Shown here piece after piece: positions 35,257-46,500 of a DNA stretch of 64,000 nt. The notes beneath the pieces are model-generated. The model worked only from the letters and a program-made list of their open reading frames with translations, was not told where the DNA came from and did not search any database. The translations under genes and the position numbers were made by a program. The first letter of the stretch is position 1; the number at the start of each line of letters is the position of its first letter. The stretch is from Citrus sinensis (lineage: Eukaryota > Streptophyta > Magnoliopsida > Sapindales > Rutaceae): contig NC_068559.1 in NCBI RefSeq assembly GCF_022201045.2, positions 3,632,501 through 3,696,500 of the forward strand, written 5' to 3'.

Positions 35257-35889
35257 TATGGATGGCTAATACCTCACCTTCTCTACCATTCCCCAATAAA
35301 TTTAGTGTGGTGGAGATGGGAAAATGGATGGGGAATCCTCATGTGGGGAATGATTTCCTCATCCTCCCCTTATTCCCCATTTACTTGTTTTATAGTAAGT
35401 ATAGATACATGATTTTAGTAAATTAAAAATTAAAGATTTAAATAAAATCATTACCATATTATAAAATATTTAAGTTATTTTAAAAAATCTCTAAAATTTT
35501 GAAGCAATATCTTAAAAATGTTACGAAAACTGGAAAATGATTGAAGAGAAAAGCACTTTAACAGAGAAAAGAAAATATAATAATGCTTTAGTGTTGAATA
35601 AGAATTATTTTGGAGAGTTTTCTTTTAATTATAATCCATTTATATTAGGTAAAAAAATTTACTAACCAATATTGTAATTGATAAAATAAAAATTATTAAA
35701 CAAAAAAAAAATATTTGTATATAATGAGGATTGGAGTGGGAGTACAAAGCCAAACCTCACACCGTTAAGAATTTAGGGATTATTGTTTCCCTATTCCCCA
35801 CTCCATTCTCTAAAAATGATTCAAAATTCACCTCATTTGGAGTGGATCCCCATGGGGTCCCAAACCTATAGAGAATTTTACCATCCTTA
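35257..35889. mobile_element. hAT-type MITE, copy in R2
   Basis: 633 bp, the orthologous insertion of the R1 MITE: starts TATGGATGG, ends CCATCCTTA, with degraded target duplication ATCCTAGA (35249-35256) and ATCCCAGG (35890-35897). Interior colinear with the R1 copy, with small indels. Confidence 0.72.
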
Positions 35890-36489
35890 ATCCCAGGGCA
35901 TTCTTCCGAGTCTGGTGCTTCTTTTTCGATCGGGCAGCCCACTACCTGTTGCTGTGCCGTTTTCTCTACCATCAATAGCAATTGGTAAGTTTAATTGTTA
36001 TCTTGTTATACATTTAAGTTATAAGTGGTCCTTCCTAAAAATAAAAGATAAATTAATAAATAGTGTGTTTAATATAAACTTTTAATGTGTAATTTCAATA
36101 TGGTTAAGGTCATTTTGCAATGTGTTATAATTTTAAAACTTATTTTATTTTATTATTTTATTTTTTTAGCAAACTTCAGGGAGATAATGATGGGCGAATG
36201 AAAGCTTTTTTAATATGTTGATAACGATTAAGGTTATTCACCATTATTCTTTTATTATCTATTTTTACTATATGTTTGTTCAGTTACTTTTATTGTGTGT
36301 TTGTTTGGTTGATAGTAATCTAAGTTGAAAAAAAGATTAATAGGGAATTTTATTATTAATTCAGATTGGGTGAGAGTATATGAATTCAGAAATCCCTCTT
36401 AATACCTATTTACTTATAAAATAATACTTTTTTTTTACACACGTGCATTTGTAACTTGACTTAATGTTATGCTTTAATGTTATTTTTCA

Positions 36490-36905
36490 ATAACAAGTTG
36501 CTATAGTAGGAAGCTTGGATCATAATATTCTTATTTTGGATTTGGAACATCAATAAGGCTATGTTTACGAATATAGGGAATGGCAAGTGTCATTTTCTAT
36601 GAAATCGTTTAAATTTCTTAATTAAAAGTGTTGTTTTCTATGAAATCATTTAAATTTCTTAATTAATCATTGTGGGCAGTGAGGAGTGACATGTTTGGCT
36701 TAGATTGTCAAGTCTGATCAATTTCTAGCTATACAATCCAAAGATGGGAAGTTGCAGCTTTGGGAGCTCTCAGAGTGTAATGGCTTTCCTTGTCTCCAGT
36801 GCCATTTCTGACTTATTTGTGTCTTGTGATGAGAATTTCTTCGTATGTAGTTCCATTGATGATACTGGTCACGTGCTTGAGATTGCAAATAAGTTTTTTT
36901 GATCA
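36490..36905 (+). pseudogene. AAMP-like WD40 gene, C-terminal exons (R2 copy)
   Basis: Same two exon remnants as in R1: VGSLDHNILILDLEHQ-like sequence at about 36496-36580 and, from about 36670, GVTCLA followed by KDGKLQLWELSECNG. Several stops interrupt it. A 41-bp tandem duplication (36585-36666) lies in the intron. Best explained as a duplicated dead fragment. Confidence 0.68.
36585..36666. repeat. Two-copy 41-bp tandem repeat
   Basis: A unit containing TTTCTATGAAATC is repeated at 36585-36625 and 36626-36666. R1 has a single unit at the matching place, so this duplication is specific to R2. Confidence 0.75.
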
Positions 36906-37594
36906 AGCGGACCTTCATCAATATTTGAAAAAGAATGTATGCATTACTATTTTCACTTTTCATTTGATATACTACTATATATACACACGATACATATTTT
37001 TGGATAGCTCTTTCTTTATCGTTCCATACGGTTAATTAAATTGTAGTTTGAATATAAACGCTACTTCACGACTCTCATGTTCGCCTTTTTGTACGATATG
37101 AGCCACGACTCCCATGATTCAGACATATCTCAATAATATACGTTACAACATTTTGTTACGGAAATACTATAAAATTCCATACTTTACGTTGAATAAGATC
37201 ACCTAAAAGCATGTATTCCTTAATGATATATAGGTCTATATTTTGGGATCTTAAAAGACAAATACTTGAGGTTGGGTCAAGTGAACAAGTGAGAAAAAAA
37301 TCAATAATGATAAATGACCTGAAAGGATGTTAATTAACAAACAATTAGTAATTCACAAAATAAATTAATAACACAATAACTAGTATTTAAAACTTCATGG
37401 TTTATGCTGAATAATATCACCTAAAATATATATATATTGTTTAATGATATATAAGTCTACATTTTGTTGATCTTAAAACATGAACACTTTAAATTAGGGC
37501 AAGTGAACTTGTGTTAAGTGAATTTGTGTTAAAAGAAAAAATAATGATATTTGACTTGAAAGAATGTTAATCTGAAATAATCAAACGTCGACGA

Positions 37595-38170
37595 ACTCAC
37601 TAAAAGTGTTTTTCTTGTTGGCAAACAAATATGACAATTATTACATAAATTCTCTCGATCATATCCTACACAACCATGCCAATTGACAATTAATTTATTT
37701 AAAGCTACAATTTTGTAACAACTCTAAAAAGAAAAAAATTTAGATTATACTTAGTTTATTATTATTTTTTGATTCAACATAAAAGCCACAAATTTTAAAC
37801 TTCTTGAACATCATGAACTACTTCGGTTTGTTTGGATTTTTCTTAAAAGCTAAATAATTTGCAAGGCTGCCGATGTAGCGCTCCATGAATACTAACAAAC
37901 TCCTTTTCTCTACCAAAACCACACATGAAAGTTCCCCTACATATGACTCACACATGATAACTTATTCGAATTTACATCAACTAACTATTCTAATTTTTTT
38001 TATTTTCATACTAAAATAACGAATAATGTGGTCAGGGCTTATTTTCTTCATAATGTGAAGATTTTACATGTTTCAGTTGATTTTTTTTTTTAGGAAATTC
38101 TTCACAGCCACGTCACTACCCTCGTGTATGCCTCTCTGCATAGAACCACAACTCTCACAACCTAGACATA
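37595..38170 (-). pseudogene. IRE1-like kinase gene, minus lineage, copy 2 (exon 4 missing)
   Basis: Read leftward: N-lobe piece around 38160-38095, hinge exon at about 37990-37790, catalytic-loop exon remnant near 37690-37630 (starting GATATGATCGAGAG), then directly the start of the last exon at about 37620-37595. The C-lobe exon with GGQHPY, present in the other copies, is absent, so an internal deletion has joined two exons. Not functional. Confidence 0.62.
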
Positions 38171-38258
38171 TCTTCGAGATAATATAAATCACAATGTTCC
38201 ATTACAGAAACAATATGATAATTGATGAAAATCAACAAACAATCACTAATTCACAAAA

Positions 38259-39515
38259 GGCTGTTTATGGAGGTTGCAATAGTTTAGTTAATTAAATTAT
38301 TTATCCTTTTTGGTAATATTATATGAGGCTGATTTTGTAATATAAATTTTTATAGCTTCCAAATTATACAAATGCCCCTAACAACTTCATTTACAGCTCC
38401 ATAGTCAATATTGCTCCTCTCATTTTGATTTTGATTCAGTGATTTTTAGCATTTTTTTAGTTGTTAAACTTGTTATAATAGAGATGTATGACTATGATTC
38501 TAGTTGAGTTTGATTTCTCATGTGTATTGTAATGAAAGAGACGCGATTCTATTTCTGTTTGTTTTGGACCTTTTTGCTTTTGGACACCAAGGATTAATTG
38601 ATTTTTACTTGCTTAGAAAGAATGAGATTCATAGATTTGATAATGAATTTATTATGATTTGATTAATACAATACATATTTTAGACTTCTGCATACAGTTG
38701 ATCTAATTTGAATCATAAAAAGCTGATGATCTAGTAATTTTGTCAGTAATTTTTTTTTTATATTTGACACTTTTATTACATATTGATTTCTTACTATAAT
38801 GCATAACTAATATTTTATTGCACAATATTTTGTATTTTTAATTTGAAAAAAGAGTAATGGTAAGAAATTTGTTCATTCACATTTTTTTTTCATTCATTAG
38901 ATATTAACATACTTGTAGGTACGATTAACTTCTATTTCTAAAAAAAATTTGTTTTGAATATAATTTGAAATTTTGGTAAATGTTAATGTTATTTTTGTCC
39001 AATTGAAAGATATAAATGATTCATTCCCATTGATCATTTCATATTTCAACGAAACATTAGAAATATAATCAACCCTCTTTTTCTTCCCTCTTAGTTCCAA
39101 TTTTTCAACCATTTATGATCTCAATTTAAATGAATTTAAGACTTGATGAATGCAGATTATTCATATGCTTTTGAGTATGTTCGAAGGAGTGCTACCATAG
39201 GTGATAGTACAATATTCACTCTTGTTCTCACATAATTATTTATTTATTTATTATTTTTAAAAATTTCATATGGTTCGATTGAAGTTTTATACAATATTTG
39301 TCGCAACGTGCATGAATAAAGTTGATAATTCAATAAATAAGTTTGTTGGCCATTTTGGTAATTATTCTATCGAACATTAATCATTTTTAAACTCATTCAG
39401 ACTTATAGTAGTTATACATAAATTGTTGTTGGAATAATTTATTGAAACACATGCTTTGTCAAAGTTATTCATTTCACCCTCATGTTTTAAAGCCTATCAA
39501 AGCTCTGACTTTTAA
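38259..39515. other. Spacer unique to R2
   Basis: About 1.26 kb of AT-rich sequence with no counterpart in R1. On both sides lie copies of the same roughly 160-bp N-lobe segment (38090-38258 and 39516-39670), which occurs once in R1. No gene, clear terminal repeats or transposase found. It could be DNA caught between two unequal copies of the unit. Confidence 0.5.
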
Positions 39516-40140
39516 CTTTCTAAAAATTTCTTCACAACCGCTTACAACCCTTGTGTACGCCTCTCTGCACGACTGAACCATGACTTCCACAACCTAAACA
39601 TATCTCTGAGATAATATACATCACGACATTCTATTACAAAAATAATATAATAAAAAGAAAATTGATGAAAATCAATATACACATTAATTGGTCTATGCCT
39701 TATGCTGAATAATATCACCAAAAAATGTGTATTCTTTAATAATATATAGGTCTATATTTTGGTGATCCTAAAATATGAACACTTGAGGTTGGGAAAAATG
39801 AACATGTGTAATACATAACATAATTTATCTCAAGGGCAAGGAGACACTATATATTTTTCACTAGAATTTTGTCAGGATTTTAGATCACAAAATTCGTCTA
39901 ACATATTGTAATGCACAAACAGTTACGCAAGAAGTGAAGATAAGTCAGCTTATCTTTGGAGGATTAATGAAGGAAAATTATGTCATAGCTTTCTTGGTAT
40001 GTAGTTGGCTTGAGCTGCTTATTCTTCTATTTTTTATGATTGTGAGCTGTAAAATTTTCTTATTAATTCCATATTTGCGTTCTTCTAGAATAAAAAATAA
40101 TAACACATTATTTCATTTGAACTCTTGTTATTTCTCTTCA

Positions 40141-40525
40141 AGTCAATTGATTGGAGTTTCTGATTTGGCTTTTAGTAAAGATGGATCTCTATTTACTCAT
40201 AGTGGGTTTGACGGGTGTGTCTTCTACTGGGACTCTGTAATTTTTTAATTGAAAAGGAAAAGTTGACTTATTAATGGGGACATTGAGGTTAAACTATTTG
40301 ATTTCTTTTTTAATGATCAATTTATTCTCTCTTTTTTTTTAACACTAATCACTATACATATGACTTTCTCTCAGTGTTAAGTTGGCACTCAAAAAGCCAT
40401 GTAATATTAGGTGGTTCAAGAGATTGTCAGGCTTACACATACGAAACTGCTAGAGAGGTTTTTAACAATTTTGTAAGTTATAGCGGTAGAATGACCTGTG
40501 GTGATTTTACTCTTGATGGTATTCA
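40141..40525 (+). pseudogene. AAMP-like WD40 gene, middle exons (R2 copy)
   Basis: Exon remnants LIGVSDLAFSKDGSLFTHSG then FDGCVFYWDSVIF (40141-40248) and VLSWHSKSHVILGG then SGRMTCGDFTLDG (about 40374-40520). The second exon stays in one frame here (YETAREVFNNF where AAMP has a tryptophan-rich strand), unlike R1. TCGDFT matches the conserved TCGDFTPDGK of AAMP. Still a fragment lacking most blades. Confidence 0.7.
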
Positions 40526-40914
40526 TAAGTCTAATTTTTTTTCTCTTTTTTTGGGCTTCAACAATATTTGTTTCATTTATATATTTTGTAACTTTATATT
40601 GACTGTTGTTTGTTTAAGGTAACGCAATTTATACCGATTCCATTGTAAAAATAATACAATACAAAGACAACTGATGAAAATCAAGAAACAATTAATAATT
40701 CACAAAATAAATCAATAACATATTCACTGATATCTAAAACTCCATTGTTTATGCTGAATAAGATCACCCAAAAAATATATATTCTTTAAAGATACATAGG
40801 TTTACATTTTAGTAATCCTAAAAGATGAACACCTAAAGTGAACCTGTGTTAAAAGAAAAAAAAACAATAATGATTTATGATATGAACAGATATAAAACTA
40901 AAAAAAAAACGTGT

Positions 40915-41230
40915 ACAAACTCATTAAAAGTTATTTTACAATTGGTCTACAAATATGCAACACACAAAAATAGAAAATCAAGAATTACTAAAAAAATGAT
41001 AAACTCAACAAACAATTGGGTTAGTGAGGTAAACATTTTCTTTGGATCTTTATGCAAAATAAGTATAATAAGGCTCATTACTTTTAAAGATATAAGCTTC
41101 CTCACTTCTTTGAAAGTCTCTGGCGGTCGAGAAATGTTTTTGTTGTTTTCCATTAAAATGTTTCTCTACCACTCAGAATCATTATTGCCTTCATAAGGAT
41201 GTTGGCCACCAGAAATGTAGTAAAATTGAG
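40915..41230 (-). pseudogene. IRE1-like exon 4/5 fragment, minus lineage (unit A)
   Basis: Read leftward: GGQHPYEGNNDSEW, a TAG stop, then NILMENNKNISRPPETFKEV and ILHKDPKKM, then an intron and the start of the last exon near 40935. It matches the C-lobe of plant IRE1. The stop is shared with the other minus-strand copies. Confidence 0.65.
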
Positions 41231-41404
41231 CACAAAAATTCACCATAAGTCTTTAAAATGCAAATTTCAAAAATTCATAGAAGGGTTAAATTTCTGGATC
41301 TAGAATAAAAATTATGGAGTATTAAATATCAGTTATTTTGTTTATTGATTTAATTTATGAATTAGTGATATATGTTTATTTTCATCAATTATCTTTGTAT
41401 TACA

Positions 41405-42826
41405 GAGTTTCTGTGATGAAACATTGCGATTATACTGTTTTTGAGATATGTTTAAGATATGGGAGTCGTGGGTCAACCATGCGGAAAGACACACATGAGA
41501 GGCGTAGAGCGGTTGTGAAGCTATTTTCAGAACATGATAATGAAGTGAGAGTGCTAGCTCTTCAAAATTTGAAACAAATAAATTCTGATTATGTTGTTCG
41601 CTATTTTAAAACAGAAAGAATGGATGAGAGTTTGATGGTTTTCATGGAGCATCGCAGTGGAAGCGTTGTGGATTACTTAACTTTTAAGAAAAATCCTAAC
41701 ATGTTCAAGAAGTTTGCTCACTATGACTTCTCAACTGAATCAAAAAGGCTGATAAAGTAATTATAATCTAATTTTTCCTTTTGTCTTTTCTTCTCAGAGT
41801 TGTTACAAGATTGTAATTTTAATAAATTAATCACCAACTGGCATGGCTGTCTAGGGATATGATTAAGGGGTTGTATGTGCTACATGGTCAGAATTGTGTA
41901 CATGGCGATATTAGGCCGAATAATATCCTAATTGCGCATAGAGAAAGTCATCGTGCAAAAGTTGATAAGTGTATAACTTCTTTTGGAGTTGGTAAGTAAT
42001 CTGTATTTTTAGAGTTTCTTGTGTATAAAAACGTTATGTTTCAGCTTATTTTTTATTTTTATTTTTTTTAGGCACACAAGGTTGGCGATCGTCTGAATTC
42101 AATCCGGGACCAATAAGGGCAGCTGAAGATATTTTCAGTCTGAGGTTGGTAATTTTTTACTACATTTCTGGTGGCCAACATCCCTATGCAGGCAACGATG
42201 ATTATGAGCATGAGAGAAACATTTTGATAGACAACAACAAAAATATTTTTCTACCAGAAGAGGCTTCAAAAGAAGTAACGGATCTCATGACTCCTCAAGC
42301 AAGCAACCTCATTGAGGTTATATTATGCAGAGATCCAAGAAAAATGTTTACTTTCACTGTTTGTTTAGTTTATAATTTTTTTTTGGGTAATTTTGGATTT
42401 CTTATTTCTGTTTGTTTTATATTTGCAGGCCAACTACAAAAGCTCTTTTGAAACATCCTTTTTTTTGTCAACCAAGAAGGCTATGGAATGGACTTTGTTC
42501 AAACCCTGAGCAACATACTTTTTACTAGTCAAGTAAAATATCAAGTGGATGCAAAAATATATCTGATTCAAACGTTACTTGATTTGAGTAAATTGCATGG
42601 CGAATTGCTGGACGACATTTGGCATATATCTAACAATAATCCTCCAAGAACCAGGCACTTGTTGTTGGAGATCGACAACACAGCTGATCACTTGTACAAC
42701 TATCGCCCTAGCCTTTTTGGTATATTTGAGGAAAGAGTGTGTGATTACTACTTTACGAAGCTACTGCGTCTCCTAACTGAACTGTATTGGGTGGTTTGGG
42801 CTGATAAAGACACGAGAGAGCAATAA
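41405..42826 (+). pseudogene. IRE1-like kinase/KEN-RNase gene, plus lineage, copy A
   Basis: The most complete copy. Exons: about 41405-41756 (VSVMKHCDYTVFEICLRY..., RRAVVKLF with the ATP lysine, hinge SLMVFMEHRSGSVVDYL), 41855-41991 (CVHGDIRPNNILI, then SFGVG), 42072-42345 (GWRSSEFNPGP, DIFSL, ISGGQHPYAG, LCRDPRK) and from 42430 (MPTTKALLKHPFF). These track the kinase of plant IRE1 (HRDLKPQNVLI, DMGIS, GSSGWQAPEQ, TGGRHPFG). The next open stretch (42488-42826) ends LLLEIDNTADHLYNY... YFTKLLRLLTELYWVVW, matching the KEN RNase domain, but lies in another frame than the kinase exon. The catalytic-loop Asp is kept, the DFG Asp is replaced by Ser, and the RNase Arg before Asn is an Asp. No luminal sensor or membrane helix is present. 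Most likely a pseudogene or a non-catalytic relative. Confidence 0.7.
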
Positions 42827-43019
42827 CATATTCACTAGTATTTAAAACTCCATTGTTTGTGCTGAATAAGATTACCCAAATACATGTATTCTTTAACGAT
42901 ATTTAGGTTTACATTTTAGTGATCCTAAAAGATGAACACCTGAAGTGAACATGTGTTAAAAGAAAAAAAAATAATAACGATATATGATCTGAAAAGATAT
43001 AAAACTAAAACAAACAAAT

Positions 43020-43330
43020 GTGACAAACTCATTAAAAGTTATTTTACAGTTGGTCTACAAATATACAACACACAAAAATAGAAAATCAAGAATTACTAAA
43101 AAAAATGATAAACTCAACAAACAATTGGGTTAGTGAGATAAACATTTTCTTTGGATCTTTATGCAAAATAAGCATAACAAGGCTCATTACTTTTAAAGAT
43201 ATAAGCTTCCTCACTTCTTTGAAAGTCTCTGGCGATAGAGAAATGTTTTTGTTGTTTTCCCTTAAAATGTTTCTCTACCACTCAGAATCATTATTGCCTT
43301 ACTAAGAATGTTGGCCACCAGAGATGTAGT
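43020..43330 (-). pseudogene. IRE1-like exon 4/5 fragment, minus lineage (unit B)
   Basis: Near-identical to the unit A fragment, with the same TAG stop after the GGQH region and the same exon 5 start. Confidence 0.62.
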
Positions 43331-43509
43331 AAAATTGAACACAAAAATTCACCATAAGTTTTTAAAATGCGAATACAAAAATTCGTAAAAGGGTTAAATT
43401 TCTGGATCTAGAATAAAAATTATGGAGTATTAAATATCAGTTATTTTGTTTATTGATTTATTTTGTGAATTAGTGATATATGTTTATTTTCGTCAATTAT
43501 CTTTGTATT

Positions 43510-44794
43510 ATAGAATTTCTGTGATGAAACATTGTGATTATACTGTTTTTGAAATATGTTTGAGATATGAGAGTTGTGGCTCAACCATGCAGAAAGGCAC
43601 ACATGATGGGTGTAGAGCGGCTGTGAAGCTATTTCCAGAACATGATAATGAAGTGAGAGTGCTAGCTCTTCAAAATTTGAAACAAATAAATTCTGATTAT
43701 GTTGTTCGCTATTTTAAAACAGAAAGAATGGATGAGAGTTTGATGGTTTTCATGGAGCATCGCAGTGGAAGCGTTGTGGATTACTTAACTTTTAAGAAAA
43801 ATCCTAACACGTTCAAGAAGTTTGCTCACTGTGACTTCTCAATTGAATCAAAAAGGCTGATAAAGTAATTATAATCTAATTTTTCCTGTCGTCTTTTCTT
43901 CTCAGAGTTGTTACAAGATTGTAATTTTAATAAATTAATCACCAACTGGCATGGCTGTCTAGGGATATGATTAAGGGGTTGTAGGTGCTACATGGTCAGA
44001 ATTGTGTACATGGCGATATTAGGCCGAATAATATCCTAATTGCGCATAAAGAAAGACAACGTGCAAAAGTTGATAAGTGTATAACTTCTTTTGGAGTTGG
44101 TAAGTAATATGTATTTTTAGAGTTTCTTGGGTATAAAAACGTTATGTTTCAGCTTATTTTTTATTCTTTTTTTTAGGCACACAAGGTTGGCAATTGCCTG
44201 AATTCAATCCGGGACCAATAAAGGCAGCTGAAGATATTTTTAGTCTGAGGTTGGTAATTTTTTACTACATTTCTGGTGGCCAACATCCTTATGCAGGCAA
44301 CGATGATTATGAGCATGAGAGAAACATTTTGACAGACAATAACAAAAATATTTTTCTGCCAGAAGAGACTTCAAAAGAAGTAAGTGATCTCATGACCCCA
44401 GAAGCAAGGAACCTCATTGAGGTTATGTTATGCAGAGATCCAAGGAAAATGTTTACTTTCACTGTTTGTTTAGTTTATAATTTTTTTTTGGGTAATTTTG
44501 GATTTCTTATTTCTGTTTGTTTTATATTTGTAGGCCAACTACAAAAGCTCTTTTGAAACATCTTTTTTTTTTGTCATCCAAGAAGGCTATGGAATGGACT
44601 TTGTTCAAACCCTGAGCAACATGCTTTTTACTAGTCAAGTGAAATATCAAGTGGAGGCAAAAATAGATCTGATTCAAACGTTACTTGATTTGAGTAAATT
44701 GCATGGCGAATGGCTGGACGACATTTGGCATATATCTACCGCGTCTCCTAACTGAACTGTATGGGGTGTTTGGGCTGATAAAGACATAAGAGAG
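43510..44794 (+). pseudogene. IRE1-like kinase/KEN-RNase gene, plus lineage, copy B
   Basis: Same exon layout as copy A: first exon to about 43864 (RAAVKLFPEHDNEV with the ATP lysine), catalytic-loop exon (CVHGDIRPNNILI), C-lobe exon (GWQLPEFNPGP, ISGGQHPYAG, LCRDPRK) and PTTKALLKH. The catalytic-loop exon has a TAG where copy A has TAT (Tyr) after GL. About 140 bp covering the central KEN region present in copy A (LLLEIDNTADHLYNY and flanks) are missing. Over the first roughly 45 codons A and B differ at many positions, but the next roughly 190 bases are almost identical, which suggests gene conversion or a mosaic origin. Not expected to encode an active enzyme. Confidence 0.68.
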
Positions 44795-44994
44795 CAATAA
44801 CATATTCACTAGTATTTAAAACTCCATTGTTTGTGCTGAATAAGATTACCGAGAGACATGTATTCTTTAACGATATATAGGTTTACATTTTAGTGATCCT
44901 AAAAGATTAAAACCTGAAGTGAACCTGTGTTAAAAGAAAAAAACAAGAACGATATATCATCTGAAAAGATATAAAACTAAAACAAACAAATGTG

Positions 44995-46240
44995 ACAAAC
45001 TCATTAAAAGTTATTTTACAGTTGGTCTACAAATATACAACACACAAAAATAGAAAATCAAGAATTACTAAAAAAAATGATAAACTCAACAAACAATTGG
45101 GTTAGTGAGGTAAACATTTTCTTTGGATCTTTATGCAAAATAAGCATAACAAGGCTCATTACTTTTAAAGATATAAGCTTTCTCACTTCTTTGAAAGTCT
45201 CTGGCGATAGAGAAATGTTTTTGTTGTTTTCCCTTAAAATGTTTCTCTACCACTCAGAATCATTATTGCCTTCATAAGGATGTTGGCCACCAGAAATGTA
45301 GTAAAATTGAGCACAAAAATTCACTATAAGTCTTTAAAATGCGAATACAAAAATACAAAATTCGTGAAAAGGTCAAATTTCTTGATCTATAATGAAAAAT
45401 TATTTTACTATAAAAAAAATTAAGATTAAAGAATAATAATAATCAAAATTAATTGCAAATATCTCTTACTACTGTTATTGGGTCCGGATTAAATTCAATT
45501 GATTGCCAAACACATGTGCTTACAATAAAGAACAAAAAGTAAGAGCTAACACGTAATGTATTTATAACTAAGAAACTCTAATAGTACAAATTACTTTACC
45601 ATCTCCAAAAAAAGTTATACTCATGTCAATTTTTAGACGCCACCTTTCTCTATGTGCAATTAGTACATTATTGCATATGAGGTCATCATTTACACATTTT
45701 TCATCAGTTATTACATAAATCCCCTCGATTATATCCTACAAAGCGATGCCAATTGACAATTAATTTATTTAAAGGTGCAATTTTGCAACAACTCTAAAAA
45801 GAAAAATTAGATTATACTTATTTTATTAGTCTTTTTGATTCAACAGAGAAATCACAATCTTTAAACTCCTTGAACAACATGGACAACTTCGGTTTGTTTG
45901 GATTTTTCTTAAAAGCTAAATAATTTACAAGGTTGTCAATGCAATGCTCCATTAACACCAACAAACTCACTTTTTCTACCAGAACCACACGTGAAAGTTC
46001 CCCTACAAGTGGCTCGTCTGTGATAACTTGTTTGGATTTGCGTGAACTAGCGGACTCCATTTCTTTATTTTTATACTAAAGTAACGAATAATGTAGTTAG
46101 GGTTTTTTTTATATAAAGTAAAGATTTTGCACGTTTCAGTGGATTATTTTTTCGAAAAATTTCTTCACAACTACTTACAACTCTCTTGTACGCCGCTCTG
46201 CACAACTGATCTACGACTACCATAACACAAACATATCTTC
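44995..46240 (-). pseudogene. IRE1-like kinase gene, minus lineage, copy 3
   Basis: The longest minus-strand copy, read leftward: N-lobe piece near 46230-46150 (ICLCYGSRRSVVQSGVQES), hinge exon 46065-45818 (LSRVVLVEKVSLLVLMEHC, NLVNYLAFKKNPN), catalytic-loop exon about 45740-45599 (YVITDEKCVNDDLICNNVLI, then FFGDG), C-lobe exon 45310-45110 with the shared TAG stop, and the start of the last exon near 45020. HRDL has become NDDL, and the DFG position reads FFGDG, so the catalytic set is altered besides the stop. Upstream (higher coordinates) it is followed by the MULE. Confidence 0.66.
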
Positions 46241-46409
46241 AAGATAATATACATCATGATGTTCAATTATAGAAACATAATAATACAAAGATAATTGATG
46301 AAAATTAATAAACAATCACTAATTCACAAAATAAATAAATATACACATTAGTTGGTCTATGCTTTATGTTGAATAAGATCACCTATAAACATGTACTCTT
46401 TAGTAATAT

Positions 46410-46500
46410 GGGAAATTTACGAAAATAACCATTAATATTTTATTATTTTCGCAATTAATCCTCTCAACTTTTTTCTATCAACATTAGCCAAACACAAGCC
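46410..46500 (+). repeat. Left terminal inverted repeat of the MULE
   Basis: Begins GGGAAATTTACGAAAATAACC and reaches past TTTCTATCAACATTAGCC at about 46473-46490; pairs with 53352-53442. Confidence 0.8.

Larger units (their letters stand above)
34865..41290. repeat. Segmental duplication unit R2
   Basis: The second copy of the R1 layout. It differs by an extra 1.26-kb spacer at 38259-39515, by lack of the 62-bp tandem repeat, and by absence of IRE1-like exon 4 between 37620 and 37640. Between named fragments it is AT-rich with no other gene seen. Confidence 0.75.
40713..45340. repeat. Recent tandem duplication of a 2.1-kb unit (A, B, partial C)
   Basis: Unit A 40713-42820, unit B 42821-44794 and a partial unit C 44795 to about 45340 follow head to tail, each starting CAATAACATATTCACT. 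Each complete unit holds a minus-strand IRE1-like exon 4/5 and then a plus-strand IRE1-like gene copy. A and B are almost identical over long stretches; B is shorter because of a roughly 140-bp deletion near its end. Unit C lacks the plus-strand gene. Confidence 0.85.

Noticed and set aside
40141-42826. A WD40-kinase fusion gene analogous to the IRE1 sensor plus kinase
   Set aside because: The WD40 fragment is AAMP-like, incomplete, and separated from the plus-strand kinase by a minus-strand kinase fragment, so no continuous gene can be supported.
41405-44794. Plus-strand IRE1-like copies as two working kinase/RNase genes
   Set aside because: Copy A has a frame change before the KEN part and copy B has a stop in the catalytic-loop exon and lacks the KEN core. 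DFG is altered in both. Pseudogene is the safer call until transcripts are seen.
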